Shown here piece after piece: positions 44,110-52,686 of a DNA stretch of 64,000 nucleotides. The stretch covers positions 310,001-374,000 of the forward strand of contig JASGGY010000007.1 of NCBI GenBank assembly GCA_047602575.1, given 5' to 3'. The notes beneath the pieces are model-generated. The model saw only the letters and a program-made list of their open reading frames with translations, did no database searches and was not told the origin of the DNA. The position numbers and the translations under genes were made by a program. Source of the DNA: UBA1366 sp047602575 (GTDB taxonomy: Bacteria; Bacillota; Clostridia; Oscillospirales; Ruminococcaceae). Position 1 is the first letter of the stretch; each line of letters opens with the position of its first letter.

Positions 44110-44412
44110 ATGGTACGTCATGTGATTATATGGAATTACGATGAGGACAAACTTCCTCTAAAAGAGCAAAGCGCTTATTCGGCGCGGATTAAGGAGGTTC
44201 TGGAGGGGCTGAAAGGCAAAGTTCCGGGGCTTCTGGAGATAAAGGTGGTGACGGAGAAGCTGCCGTCGTCGAACGGGGATATTATGCTGGACAGCTTGCT
44301 GGAGAGTCCGGCGGCGCTGGAGGGTTATCAGGTGCATCCGGCGCATCTGGAAGCGGCGCAGGTGGTGCGGGCGGTTGTGAAAACGCGCAGCTGCATGGAT
44401 TTTGAAGTTTAA
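44110..44412 (+). CDS. Dabb-domain (stress-responsive alpha/beta barrel) protein
   Basis: The 100-residue product is a single Dabb domain: MVRHVIIWNYDEDKLPLKEQ is the typical opening beta-strand (V-x-H-V/I-x-x-x), followed by LKGKVPGLLEIKVV and ALEGYQVHPAHLEAAQVVRA, where YQxHPxH is the family's motif. Dabb proteins form dimeric barrels; their reactions are mostly unknown. The start ATG 44110 follows AAAGGAGC. It lies between leuC and leuD, 18 bases before leuD, so it is probably co-transcribed. A function in leucine metabolism is not established. Confidence 0.9.
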   Translation: MVRHVIIWNYDEDKLPLKEQSAYSARIKEVLEGLKGKVPGLLEIKVVTEKLPSSNGDIMLDSLLESPAALEGYQVHPAHLEAAQVVRAVVKTRSCMDFEV

Positions 44413-44430
44413 ACGAAAGGGTGAAAAGCA

Positions 44431-44919
44431 ATGAAGGCATCCGGTCAGGTTTTTAAATACGGGGACAATGTGGATACGGACGTGATTATTCCGGCGCGGT
44501 ATCTGAACACGACGGATCATAAGGAGCTGGCGAGCCACTGCATGGAGGACATTGACGCGGACTTTGTGAAAAACGTGCGCGCGGGCGACATCATGGTGGC
44601 CCGGGAGAACTTCGGCTGCGGCTCGTCGCGCGAGCATGCGCCGATTGCGATTAAGGCGAGCGGGATTGCCTGCGTGATTGCATCGACGTTCGCGCGGATT
44701 TTTTACCGCAACGCGATCAACACGGCGCTTCCGATTCTTGAGTGTCCGGAAGCGGCGGAGAAGATCGGTGCGGGCGACGAGGTGGAGATTGATTTTGACA
44801 CGGGTGTGATTACCAACCGGACGAAGGGGGAAGCCTATCAGGCGGAGCCGTTTCCGGCGTTTGTGAAAGAAATCATCGACGCGGGCGGATTGCTTAACTC
44901 GCTGCGGAAAAATGGTTAG
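44431..44919 (+). CDS. leuD: 3-isopropylmalate dehydratase small subunit
   Basis: LeuD is the swivelling small subunit paired with LeuC. The 162-residue product is the short form: KYGDNVDTDVIIPARYLNTT at the N-terminus, ENFGCGSSREHAPIAIKASG in the middle (the substrate loop), and VIASTFARIFYRNAINTALP. The start ATG 44431 has GAAAGGGTG upstream. Its last codons overlap the GNAT gene by 8 bases. leuC is 885 bases upstream across repeats and the Dabb gene, so the two subunits may not be equally expressed. Confidence 0.97.
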   Translation: MKASGQVFKYGDNVDTDVIIPARYLNTTDHKELASHCMEDIDADFVKNVRAGDIMVARENFGCGSSREHAPIAIKASGIACVIASTFARIFYRNAINTALPILECPEAAEKIGAGDEVEIDFDTGVITNRTKGEAYQAEPFPAFVKEIIDAGGLLNSLRKNG

Positions 44920-45406
44920 GGTACGGCTTGCGGCGTGGGAGGAGATTCCCACGGCGGCGCGGGTGGTCTGCGCGGCTTGGAAAACGGCTTACCGGGGGCT
45001 TGTGCCGGATGCGGACATTGCGAAATACACGGATACGGAGCGTAAAACCGAATCGCTGGAGCGGCTTATACGCGGCGGGTTGAACTTATTCGTCGCGGAA
45101 GAAAACGGCGAAATCTGCGGTGCGGGGTCGTTCGGAGCGGATGAAAATGATCCGAAGCTTGCGTATCTCATGCAGCTTTATGTTGCGCCGGAAAAGCAGG
45201 GCGGCGGGATCGGAACAGCCCTGCTTGAACGGATTTGCGACGAAGCGGCAGCGTGCGGGTTTTCGGGTGTTGTGCTGAACACGCTGGAGCAGAACACGAA
45301 AGCGCGCCGGTTTTATGAGAAGCACGGGTTTGTGTATGCCGGTGCGGCGGACTCGCCGATTTTCAGCGAGCGGGTGGTTTGCGCGTTTTACCGGAAGGTT
45401 TTTTAA
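44912..45406 (+). CDS. GNAT-family N-acetyltransferase
   Basis: GNAT enzymes transfer acetyl from acetyl-CoA to an amine. The 164-residue protein starts MVRVRLAAWEEIPTAARVVC and carries LYVAPEKQGGGIGTALLERI, the acetyl-CoA-binding motif A with Q-x-x-G-x-G/A. The C-terminal NTLEQNTKARRFYEKHGFVY is motif B. The closest-looking type is the YkkB/RimI-like stress GNAT with TAYRGLVPDADIAKYT; substrate unknown. It overlaps leuD by 8 bases, indicating translational coupling. Confidence 0.9.
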   Translation: MVRVRLAAWEEIPTAARVVCAAWKTAYRGLVPDADIAKYTDTERKTESLERLIRGGLNLFVAEENGEICGAGSFGADENDPKLAYLMQLYVAPEKQGGGIGTALLERICDEAAACGFSGVVLNTLEQNTKARRFYEKHGFVYAGAADSPIFSERVVCAFYRKVF

Positions 45407-45425
45407 GGGTACTGGGGGATTGAGA

Positions 45426-46025
45426 ATGCAGTATTTGATTAAAAAGCTAAAGCCTGAAATGGCGGGTGAATACGTAGATTTTTTTGAGAACCATGGCTTT
45501 GATGAGAACGATTGTAACAGAGGCTGCTATTGTGTGTGGCATCATTGGACAGCAGAGCACGAGAACGCGCGTAGTCTGCTTCCTCAGAACGAGCGCCCAT
45601 TTGTTAAGAGAGATTATGCCATTGCGTTAATTAAAAGCGGAAAGCTGAATGGGTTTGCTGCTTTTCTAGACGGCAAAATGGCGGGCTTCTGCAATGCCGA
45701 TTACAAAGAGAATTATTGGCGGCTTGACAAGCGGCATAATCCGGATTCATGGCTGGGATTAAGCGGCAAGGTTTTATCGATTGTCTGCTTTGTTGTGGAT
45801 GTGAATCTGCGCGGGAAAGGAATTGCTTCGGCGCTGCTTGCACATGTATGTGATTATGCTTCTGATATGGGAATAGATTATGTGGAAGCCTATCCGTCGG
45901 TGGGTGAATTCAAGCAGTCAGCTTGCTGCGGACCGCTGCATATGTATGAAAAGCAGGGGTTTTCGGTTGTCTGTAACAGGGAATCCGAAGCGGTTGTGCG
46001 AAAAGCAACCAGACAGGGCGGCTGA
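45426..46025 (+). CDS. GNAT-family N-acetyltransferase (second)
   Basis: The 199-residue product starts MQYLIKKLKPEMAGEYVDFF at ATG 45426; a longer frame back to 45315 overlaps the upstream GNAT and is not conserved. It has a CNRGCYCVWHH cluster near residue 31 and the CoA-binding motif VVDVNLRGKGIASALLAHVC. The C-terminus MYEKQGFSVVCNRESEAVV fits motif B. The Cys/His-rich insert is typical of a clostridial GNAT subgroup whose substrates are unknown. It is 19 bases after the first GNAT, so it shares its transcript. AT content is higher than in its neighbours, which may indicate a different origin. Confidence 0.88.
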   Translation: MQYLIKKLKPEMAGEYVDFFENHGFDENDCNRGCYCVWHHWTAEHENARSLLPQNERPFVKRDYAIALIKSGKLNGFAAFLDGKMAGFCNADYKENYWRLDKRHNPDSWLGLSGKVLSIVCFVVDVNLRGKGIASALLAHVCDYASDMGIDYVEAYPSVGEFKQSACCGPLHMYEKQGFSVVCNRESEAVVRKATRQGG

Positions 46026-46073
46026 ATGGAATCGGTTGCGCGGCGGCGTGCCAGGAAACGGAGGGATAGGCGC

Positions 46074-46274
46074 ATGAAAAGCAATAAATCGGCAGCGGTT
46101 CTGTATTTTATCTGCGCGGTGCTCTGGGTTGTGAACGCGGTATTCAAGCTGACGGATGCGGATGGTTCGGGAGCGGTATGGAACGGCGGGTTGGCGCTTG
46201 TGTTTTTGTGTCTGGGTTTTGTTTATCTGAAAAAGGCGAAGAAGGATTCGGATGATGACAAGGATAAAAATTAA
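46074..46274 (+). CDS. Small two-helix membrane protein (66 aa)
   Basis: The start ATG 46074 has GGAGGG (46060-46065) upstream; the ATG at 46026 gives only a basic, low-complexity extension. Sequence: MKSNKSAAVLYFICAVLWVV, then NAVFKLTDADGSGAVWNGGL, then a second helix ALVFLCLGFVYL and a Lys/Asp tail. It resembles short, uncharacterised membrane proteins of Clostridia. It lies between a GNAT and trmO in the same direction and is probably part of the leu-region transcript. Confidence 0.7.
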   Translation: MKSNKSAAVLYFICAVLWVVNAVFKLTDADGSGAVWNGGLALVFLCLGFVYLKKAKKDSDDDKDKN

Positions 46275-46405
46275 AACGGTTGGCGGCGCGGATGATTGAT
46301 TCTAAAAAATGGCGGTAAGCGTGTTGTGTGGACGTAACATGGAGGTGCTTTGCCGGATGGCTTTTTAAAGATCCGCCGGCGGGCGGTGAAAGGGAGGTGC
46401 TTGCG

Positions 46406-46861
46406 ATGGAACTGGTTTTGCGCCCGGTCGGGTTTGTGCGCAGCGGTGTGACGGAGAAACGGGATTCCGGCTGGGGCGGGGTTGACGCGGAGATTGTTCT
46501 GGAAGCGGCTTTTACCGGCGGGCTGAAAGGGCTGGAGGCGTTTTCCCATGCGATTGTGGTTTATTACCTGCATGAAGCGGCGTTTTGTGCGGAGCGGCAT
46601 CTGGTGCGCAGACCGCGCGGGCGGGCGGATATGCCGCTGCTCGGAGTGTTTGCACAGCGCGTAAAAGACAGACCGAATCCGGTGGGCATCACGGCGGTGG
46701 AGATCACGGGCGTGTCTGCGGACAGGCTGGCTGTGCGGGGGCTTGACGCGATTGACGGCACGCCGGTGCTGGACATCAAGCCGTATTTTCCGGCATATGA
46801 CTGCAGGGGCAATGCGGTTGTGCCGGACTGGGTACACAGACTGATGGAAGATTATTTTTAG
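46406..46861 (+). CDS. trmO: tRNA m6t6A37 methyltransferase TrmO (TsaA-like)
   Basis: TrmO methylates t6A at position 37 of certain tRNAs. The 151-residue product starts MELVLRPVGFVRSGVTEKRD and has LKGLEAFSHAIVVYYLHEAA, FAQRVKDRPNPVGITAVEIT and GLDAIDGTPVLDIKPYFPAY, which together make the UPF0066/TsaA-like beta-barrel signature (R-P-N-P-(V/I)-G; D-x-(R/K)-P-Y). The start ATG 46406 is preceded by AGGGAGGTG; the upstream in-frame extension to 46328 is not conserved. tsaE/tsaB, part of the t6A machinery it depends on, lie 6 kb downstream. It ends 13 bases before leuB. Confidence 0.92.
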   Translation: MELVLRPVGFVRSGVTEKRDSGWGGVDAEIVLEAAFTGGLKGLEAFSHAIVVYYLHEAAFCAERHLVRRPRGRADMPLLGVFAQRVKDRPNPVGITAVEITGVSADRLAVRGLDAIDGTPVLDIKPYFPAYDCRGNAVVPDWVHRLMEDYF

Positions 46862-46874
46862 GGAGTGTCAGGGA

Positions 46875-47948
46875 ATGAACAAGAAAATTGCAGTCATCAA
46901 GGGCGACGGCATCGGGCCGGAGATTGTCACGCAGGCGCTGCGGGTGCTGGACGCGGCGGGTGCGCGGTTCGGGCATGAATTTATTTATAAAGAAGTGCTG
47001 ATGGGCGGCTGTGCGATTGACGCGGTGGGCGAGCCTTTGCCGGAGGAAACGGTGGAGGTGTGCCTTGCGTCGGACAGCGTGTTCCTCGGCGCGGTGGGTG
47101 GACCGAAGTGGGATAAGCTGCCGGGGCATCTGCGTCCGGAGGCGGGGCTGCTGGGCATCCGCGCGGCGCTGGGGCTGTTTGCAAACATTCGTCCGGCAAA
47201 GCTGATTCCGGCGCTGGCGGGGGCTTGTCCGCTGAAAACGGAAATCACGGACAAGGGGCTTGATCTTGTGATTGTGCGCGAGCTGATCGGCGGGGCTTAT
47301 TTCGGTAAGCGTTCGACCGTGGTGGGCGAGGACGGTGTGAAAACCGCGTCGGACACGATGGCTTACAGCGATTATGAAGTGGACAGGATCTGCCGCGTGG
47401 CGTTTGAGATGGCGAAAAAGCGGCGGGGCAAGCTGCATTCTGTGGACAAGGCGAATGTGCTGGACTCCTCGCGGCTGTGGCGGGAGGTTGCGCACAAGGT
47501 GGCTGCGGATTACCCCGAGGTGGAATACGCAGATATTCTGGTGGACAACACAGCGATGCAGCTGGTGCGTGATCCGTCGCAGTTTGATGTGATCGTGACG
47601 GAGAATTTGTTCGGCGACATTCTCTCGGACGAGGCTTCGATGATCACGGGCAGTCTGGGGATGATACCCTCCGCGTCGCTGGGCGATACGTCGCTGGGGC
47701 TGTATGAGCCGATTCACGGCTCAGCGCCCGACATTGCGGGGCAGGACAAAGCAAACCCGATCGCGACGATTCTGTCGGCGGCGATGATGCTGCGGTTTTC
47801 CTTTGACATGGGCAGGGAAGCGGACGCGATTGAAGCGGCGGTGAGCGCGGTTCTGGATGCGGGCTACCGCACGGGCGATATTTTTTCAGACGGCATGACG
47901 CTGGTCGGCTGCGCGGAAATGGGCAGGCTGATTGCGGAGAAAATCTAA
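46875..47948 (+). CDS. leuB: 3-isopropylmalate dehydrogenase
   Basis: LeuB oxidises and decarboxylates 3-isopropylmalate with NAD+ to 2-oxoisocaproate. The 357-residue protein has the N-terminal KIAVIKGDGIGPEIVTQALR, AVGGPKWDKLPGHLRPEAGL, LIGGAYFGKR (substrate-binding loop), VDKANVLDSSRLWREV and TENLFGDILSDEASMITGSL, followed by EPIHGSAPDIAGQDKANPIA. All are diagnostic. The start ATG 46875 follows AGGGAGTGTCAGGGA. The leuC-leuD-leuB order holds but is interrupted by five small genes. leuA is not in the window. The stop codon directly touches an inverted-repeat element. Confidence 0.97.
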   Translation: MNKKIAVIKGDGIGPEIVTQALRVLDAAGARFGHEFIYKEVLMGGCAIDAVGEPLPEETVEVCLASDSVFLGAVGGPKWDKLPGHLRPEAGLLGIRAALGLFANIRPAKLIPALAGACPLKTEITDKGLDLVIVRELIGGAYFGKRSTVVGEDGVKTASDTMAYSDYEVDRICRVAFEMAKKRRGKLHSVDKANVLDSSRLWREVAHKVAADYPEVEYADILVDNTAMQLVRDPSQFDVIVTENLFGDILSDEASMITGSLGMIPSASLGDTSLGLYEPIHGSAPDIAGQDKANPIATILSAAMMLRFSFDMGREADAIEAAVSAVLDAGYRTGDIFSDGMTLVGCAEMGRLIAEKI

Positions 47949-48138
47949 GGCAACACCGCACAATTCGCGCCTTCGGCTTGGTGCGCATCTAGCTTGCATA
48001 AATTCCGTCATTTTGCCCAAAAATCCCTTGAAGAGGCGAAATCCCTGCGAGGGGTAGCAGCCTGACTGCGGTTTTTTTGAACAAACCGACGAAATTTCTG
48101 ACTGCGCTACCTGCGCACCAGAATTATGCGGTGTTGCC
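47949..48138. repeat. 190-bp inverted-repeat element D (MITE-like), starting at the leuB stop
   Basis: Terminal inverted repeats of 18 bp with one mismatch: GGCAACACCGCACAATTC (47949) and the complement of GAATTATGCGGTGTTGCC (ending 48138). Further inward, TGGTGCGCA and TGCGCACC pair. The interior holds GTAGCAGCCTGACTGCGG and TCTGACTGCGCTACC. No ORF. It is unrelated in sequence to element C. Confidence 0.75.
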
Positions 48139-48469
48139 CTAGGCGACTGACCACAGGATTTTCAGTTTGGGAACAACCAGTTTTCACATAAATTTCACAG
48201 TGCGGGGGTAAGATAGGCGTATGGGAACGGCGGTAAGCGCTTTCCCGCGCCAATGATATGACGGCTTTTTACCCCAAGCCTTCATATATGTCAGCTGTGT
48301 AGGATTTTTTCTACAGAGTTTCTCCCCCATATTTTTTACCTTGACCTGCTCTTGAAAAAGGGCAGGGCTTTTTTTCATTCACACGCGGATAAAAATTTCG
48401 GTTTATGTATGGAAATCGGCTTGTGAGTATGTTATAATAAAGGGAAACTTATTTTCGGAGGTTGTGACC
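48139..48469 (+). promoter_or_regulatory. fhs upstream region
   Basis: A CCTGCTCTT / AGGGCAGG hairpin with a T run (about 48345-48376) may be a terminator. TATAAT at 48433-48438 with a poor -35 is the likely fhs promoter, and GGAGG at 48457-48461 the ribosome binding site. The 64-residue minus-strand frame at 48184-48378 has no ribosome binding site or recognisable content, so I do not call it. Confidence 0.5.
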
Positions 48470-50140
48470 ATGCTTTCAGACATTGAAATCGCGAGCACGG
48501 CGAAGATGCTCAGAATTACCGAAATCGCGCACAGACTCGGCATTTCCGAGGAGGAGCTTGAGCCGTTCGGGCATTACAAGGCGAAGCTCAACGAGGGGCT
48601 GATCCGGCGGCTGGCTGATCAGCCGGACGGCAAGCTGATTCTGGTGACGGCGATTAACCCCACCCCGGCGGGCGAGGGCAAGACGACGATTTCCACGGGG
48701 CTGGCGCAGAGCATGGCGGCGATCGGCAAGAACGCGGTGCTGGCGCTGCGCGAGCCGTCCTTAGGTCCTGTGTTCGGCATCAAGGGCGGGGCAGCGGGCG
48801 GCGGCTACGCGCAGGTTGTGCCGATGGAGGACATCAACCTGCACTTCACCGGTGATATGCACGCGATCACTGCGGCGAACAACCTCCTCTGCGCGCTCAT
48901 TGACAACCATCTTCAGCAGGGGAATGTGTTGAACATTGACCCGCGGCGGATTTTATTCAAGCGCTGCATGGACATGAACGACCGCGCGCTGCGCAATGTG
49001 ATTGTCGGGCTGGGCGGAAAAATAAACGGCGTGCCACGCGAGGACGGGTTCAACATCACGGTGGCTTCCGAAATCATGGCGGTGCTGTGTCTGGCGGCGG
49101 ATCTTGACGATCTGAAAGCGCGTTTGGCGCGGATTCTTGTGGCTTACACCTATGACAACGAGTCAGTGTTTGCTGGGGATTTGGGCAGCTGCGGGGCAAT
49201 GACGGCGCTTTTACGCGACGCGATGAAGCCCAATCTGGTTCAAACGCTGGAGAACACGCCGGTCATCATGCACGGGGGACCGTTTGCGAACATTGCGCAC
49301 GGGTGCAATTCCGTGCGCGCGACGAAGCTGGCGCTGAAGCTGGGGGATTACTGCATCACGGAGGCGGGCTTCGGCTCGGATCTGGGTGCGGAAAAATTCT
49401 TTGACATCAAGTGCCGGTTCGCGGGGCTGAAGCCGGACTGTGTGGTGCTGGTGGCGACGGCGCGGGCGTTGAAATACAACGGCGGTGTTCCCAAAGCGGA
49501 GCTGGCGCGGGAAAATCTCACGGCGCTTTCCGCGGGCATTGTCAATTTAAAAACACATATAGAGAACATGAAAAAGTTTGGCGTTCCCGTGGTTGTGGCG
49601 ATCAACCGGTTCTACGCGGACACGGATGCGGAGATTGCGTACATCCGCGATTTCTGTGCGGATAACGGGGCTGCCTGTGAGGTGGCGGAGGTGTTCGCAA
49701 AGGGCGGTGCCGGCGGCACGGCGCTGGCGGAGGCGGTCTGTCGGGTGATTGCGCGCGGGGAGGCGGATTTTGCGCCGCTTTACGCGGACAGCTTGACGAT
49801 TGCGGAAAAGCTGGCGGTGATTGCGCGGGAGATTTACCGCGCCGACGGGGTGGATTTCACGGCGCAGGCGCAGAAGTCGCTGGCTGAAATCGAAAAGCTG
49901 GGCTTCGGCGGTGTGCCGGTCTGCGTAGCGAAAACGCAGTACTCGCTCTCGGACAATCCGGCGCTGCTGGGCAAGCCCGCGGGCTTCCGCATTACGGTAC
50001 GGGATGTGAAATTGTCGGCGGGCGCGGGGTTTGCGGTGGCGCTGACGGGGGATATTATGACAATGCCGGGCTTGCCGAAAAAGCCAGCCGCGGAGGTTAT
50101 TGACTGCGATGGGCGTGGAGGGATTACGGGGTTGTTTTAG
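48470..50140 (+). CDS. fhs: Formate-tetrahydrofolate ligase
   Basis: Fhs makes 10-formyl-THF from formate, THF and ATP, feeding purine synthesis and one-carbon metabolism (in acetogens the Wood-Ljungdahl methyl branch). The 556-residue protein is typical: the P-loop-like TAINPTPAGEGKTTISTGLA (residues 60-79), LREPSLGPVFGIKGGAAGGG, NLHFTGDMHAITAANNLLCA and PVVVAINRFYADTDAEI. The start is ATG 48470, 8 bases after GGAGG; GTG 48464 would be too close. The THF riboswitch-controlled folT lies 23 kb away, so two folate genes of different transcription units occur here. Confidence 0.97.
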   Translation: MLSDIEIASTAKMLRITEIAHRLGISEEELEPFGHYKAKLNEGLIRRLADQPDGKLILVTAINPTPAGEGKTTISTGLAQSMAAIGKNAVLALREPSLGPVFGIKGGAAGGGYAQVVPMEDINLHFTGDMHAITAANNLLCALIDNHLQQGNVLNIDPRRILFKRCMDMNDRALRNVIVGLGGKINGVPREDGFNITVASEIMAVLCLAADLDDLKARLARILVAYTYDNESVFAGDLGSCGAMTALLRDAMKPNLVQTLENTPVIMHGGPFANIAHGCNSVRATKLALKLGDYCITEAGFGSDLGAEKFFDIKCRFAGLKPDCVVLVATARALKYNGGVPKAELARENLTALSAGIVNLKTHIENMKKFGVPVVVAINRFYADTDAEIAYIRDFCADNGAACEVAEVFAKGGAGGTALAEAVCRVIARGEADFAPLYADSLTIAEKLAVIAREIYRADGVDFTAQAQKSLAEIEKLGFGGVPVCVAKTQYSLSDNPALLGKPAGFRITVRDVKLSAGAGFAVALTGDIMTMPGLPKKPAAEVIDCDGRGGITGLF

Positions 50141-50196
50141 AGAGGTTTGGCAGTTGGGGGTTTGGGGTTTGGGCTTTAGGCGGTAGGGAGTTGGCG

Positions 50197-50309
50197 GCGG
50201 GAGCAAGCCCCCGCCCTACGGGGGAAAGTCTGCGGGAATGTGATTTTCGATTCTGAGAGCTTGAGTTTTTAGCTTGTGCGTTGATGGCGGGAGCAAGCCC
50301 CCGCCCTAC
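50197..50309 (+). repeat. Two REP-like palindromes (family B copies 3 and 4)
   Basis: GCGGGAGCAAGC...GCCCTAC at 50197-50219 and 50287-50309, 90 bases apart, each in a TTGGGGTTTGGG or TTTTAGC-type degenerate context. They fill most of the 223-base gap after fhs; no gene seen there. Confidence 0.85.
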
Positions 50310-50363
50310 AATGCGACAATCAGCAGATTGAAAAGGATCAAGGGTTAGGAAACAGGTGGTGGG

Positions 50364-50975
50364 ATGATGCCGGCGGTGGTGGTTTATGGACCGGAGGCGG
50401 AGCGGTTGGTGCTGGCTGCCTGTGCGCTGCTCTTGATCGGGGCGGTGATTGTGGGGGGCTGGGCTTTTTCCGGGAAAAAGGTCAGCGTCAGCACGCACCG
50501 GCTCAACAAGGGCAGGGCGCAGGTTCAGCGCGCGTTCACGCAGGCGCTCGGCGTGCAGGCGACGGAGATGAACCTGAACGATTTCACGCTGGTGGTGGGC
50601 TGCTCGGTGGAAGCGCAGCGCAAACGCAGCGGAAAGCGGATGCACTATGTGTATTCATTTTACATATATGGGTTTAATCGCACAAGCACGGCGCTGGACA
50701 GCTATGCCGCGGAGATCCGCTTCCGGCACGGCAGGCTGCAGCCGGTGAGCCTGATTCCGCTCAATGCGGAGACGGTCAGCCGGGTGGAGGTGCGGTTTTT
50801 GCGGACGTACATTGCGTTTTTCGGGAAAAACGGCAGGGAGCGCCTGCGGTTTTCTGTGCCGCCGATGAACTCAAGGGATTTTGCGGTGGGCTGTCCGGTG
50901 AATTTGGATCAGATGCTGGAGGCGGAGGAGTTTTATGACTATATCGAGCGGTTCGCAGACAACGGCGGGCAATGA
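50364..50975 (+). CDS. Membrane-anchored protein of unknown function
   Basis: A 203-residue protein with an N-terminal transmembrane segment (VLAACALLLIGAVIVGGWAF) followed by a soluble domain rich in Arg and aromatic residues. No family was recognised. Tracts such as NKGRAQVQRAFTQALGVQAT and HYVYSFYIYGFNRTSTALDS suggest an alpha/beta fold. The start ATG 50364 is preceded by GGTGGTGGG. Its 3' end overlaps the DUF3810 gene by 41 bases, so the two are translationally coupled and may work together at the membrane. Confidence 0.75.
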   Translation: MMPAVVVYGPEAERLVLAACALLLIGAVIVGGWAFSGKKVSVSTHRLNKGRAQVQRAFTQALGVQATEMNLNDFTLVVGCSVEAQRKRSGKRMHYVYSFYIYGFNRTSTALDSYAAEIRFRHGRLQPVSLIPLNAETVSRVEVRFLRTYIAFFGKNGRERLRFSVPPMNSRDFAVGCPVNLDQMLEAEEFYDYIERFADNGGQ

Positions 50976-52113
50976 GAAAAAGCCCGCGCTGAAGCGGTTT
51001 CTGCGGACAAAAAAAGCGGTATGGGTTCCGGCGACGCTGATTCTGCTCTGCGGGGCGGTGCTGCTGTTGGCGTGGAACTGCAAACGCTTTGCGGGATTAT
51101 ACAGAGAGTATATTTTTCCGCTGTGGCTGAACAGCTTCGGGCGGCTGACTTCGCTTCTTCCGTTTTCGCTGGGGGAAATCCTGCTTGCGATTTTCGTTAT
51201 ACTGATTGTAATAACGGTAATCGGGCTGCCGCTGCTGCTGATTTTCGGGAAAAAGCGCCGGAAGCAAACGGCGGGGATTGCGGCGAAATGCTGGCTCTGG
51301 GTGATCGCTTTCATCATGACGACGGAAACCTTTAACTGCTTTATTCTGTATCACGCGCCGACTTTTGCGGAGGAATACGGCTATACGACCGACCGGCACA
51401 CCGACGCGCAGCTTGTGAATCTGGCGCGGCTTCTCATCACGCGCGGGAATGCGGCGGCGGAGCAGGTGAGCCGTGACGCGGACGGACAGTTTGTGCTGAC
51501 GGCGGATTTAAACGAAACGGCAAAAGCTGCGCTGCGTGGGATTTCCGGCGATTATCCGCAGCTGGATGGGTTTTATCCGAATCCGAAAGACATTCACTTC
51601 AGCTATTTTATGAGCCAGCAGTATCTGATGGGGATTTACTTTCCGTTCACGCTCGAAGCGAACCTGAACACGGAGATGTATGCGCTGAATATGCCGGACA
51701 CGGTGTGCCATGAGCTTTCGCACGTGCGGGGGTTTATTCTGGAGGACGAGGCGAATTTCATCGCTTATTTGGCTTGCGTCAGATCCGGAAGCGCGGATTA
51801 TGTATACAGCGGGTATTATTCGTCAATCAAATATGTGATGAACAAGGTGCGCGACAACTGCGGCGAGGAAACGGCGCAGGAACTGGACGCGCTCATCGGC
51901 GACAAGCTTTACATCGATCTGACCGGCAACAGCCGCTACTGGAGCACGGTGCAGGAGGACAAGGACGCGTTGCTTCCGAGCGATGTGGTCAATGAGGTTT
52001 CCGACGCGGCGATGAACACCAGCCTCAAGCTCAACGGTGTGGAGGACGGCAGGCAGAGCTACGGCCGGATGGTGGACTTGCTGCTCAATTATTACGAAGC
52101 GGAAATTGGTTAA
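50935..52113 (+). CDS. DUF3810 membrane protein with HExxH-like motif
   Basis: A 392-residue protein. Three transmembrane helices lie in the first ~140 residues (VPATLILLCGAVLLLAWNCK, LPFSLGEILLAIFVILIVIT and a third around AIAAKC-WLWVIAFIMTTETF). A soluble domain follows with MPDTVCHELSHVRGFILEDE: C-HELSH is an HExxH-type zinc site and EDEANF a probable third ligand, the DUF3810 pattern. It is likely a membrane metallopeptidase, but substrates are unknown. The start ATG 50935 lies inside the upstream gene. NUDIX follows after 12 bases. Confidence 0.88.
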   Translation: MTISSGSQTTAGNEKKPALKRFLRTKKAVWVPATLILLCGAVLLLAWNCKRFAGLYREYIFPLWLNSFGRLTSLLPFSLGEILLAIFVILIVITVIGLPLLLIFGKKRRKQTAGIAAKCWLWVIAFIMTTETFNCFILYHAPTFAEEYGYTTDRHTDAQLVNLARLLITRGNAAAEQVSRDADGQFVLTADLNETAKAALRGISGDYPQLDGFYPNPKDIHFSYFMSQQYLMGIYFPFTLEANLNTEMYALNMPDTVCHELSHVRGFILEDEANFIAYLACVRSGSADYVYSGYYSSIKYVMNKVRDNCGEETAQELDALIGDKLYIDLTGNSRYWSTVQEDKDALLPSDVVNEVSDAAMNTSLKLNGVEDGRQSYGRMVDLLLNYYEAEIG

Positions 52114-52125
52114 GGGGGAAGCCGA

Positions 52126-52686
52126 ATGGCGCAGACGGGCGAAAACGCGGATGAGCTTTGGAATGTTCTGGATGCTGACAGGAATGTGACGGGACGGCTA
52201 CACCGGCGCGGTGATCCGATGGCGGCGGGGGAATACCATCTTGTGGTGCATCTTTGCGTATTCAACAGCAAAAACGAGCTGCTCATCCAGCGCCGTCAGC
52301 CTTGGAAAAAGGGCTGGGGTGGGTTCTGGGATGTCAGCTGTGCGGGGTCGGCGACGGCGGGCGACACGAGCCGGCAGGCGGTGATCCGCGAAGTGCGCGA
52401 GGAGCTTGGGCTCACGCTGGATTTAACAGGCGAGCGGCCGTTGTTTTCGATTGCGTTTGAACACGGATACGATGATTTCTGGTTTATTGAACAAGATGTG
52501 GAGATCGGCGCGCTGACGCTGCAGGAATCCGAAGTTGCGGACGCAAAATGGGCGAACAAGGCGGAGGTGCTGCGCCTGGCTGAAGCGGGTGCATTTATTC
52601 CGTATGAATTTCTGGATCGGCTGTTTGAGATGAAGACATGGCAGAAGCACCACTGGCGGCGCTTGCCGGAACAGGAGCGCGGATGA
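52126..52686 (+). CDS. NUDIX hydrolase, isopentenyl-diphosphate isomerase-like type
   Basis: NUDIX enzymes hydrolyse nucleoside diphosphates linked to another moiety. The 186-residue protein has the NUDIX box GSATAGDTSRQAVIREVREELGL: the catalytic REVREEL is intact, while the first Glu of the consensus (G-x5-E) is Asp here. The N-terminal ELWNVLDADRNVTGRLHRRG and the tail W-F-I-E-Q-D-V-E-I resemble the YfcD/Idi-like subgroup seen in many Firmicutes. It ends with an ATGA overlap into tsaE and so shares its transcript. Substrate unknown. Confidence 0.9.
   Translation: MAQTGENADELWNVLDADRNVTGRLHRRGDPMAAGEYHLVVHLCVFNSKNELLIQRRQPWKKGWGGFWDVSCAGSATAGDTSRQAVIREVREELGLTLDLTGERPLFSIAFEHGYDDFWFIEQDVEIGALTLQESEVADAKWANKAEVLRLAEAGAFIPYEFLDRLFEMKTWQKHHWRRLPEQERG

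Noticed and set aside
48184..48378. 64-residue minus-strand ORF
   Set aside because: No ribosome binding site, no recognisable content; it overlaps the probable terminator upstream of fhs.
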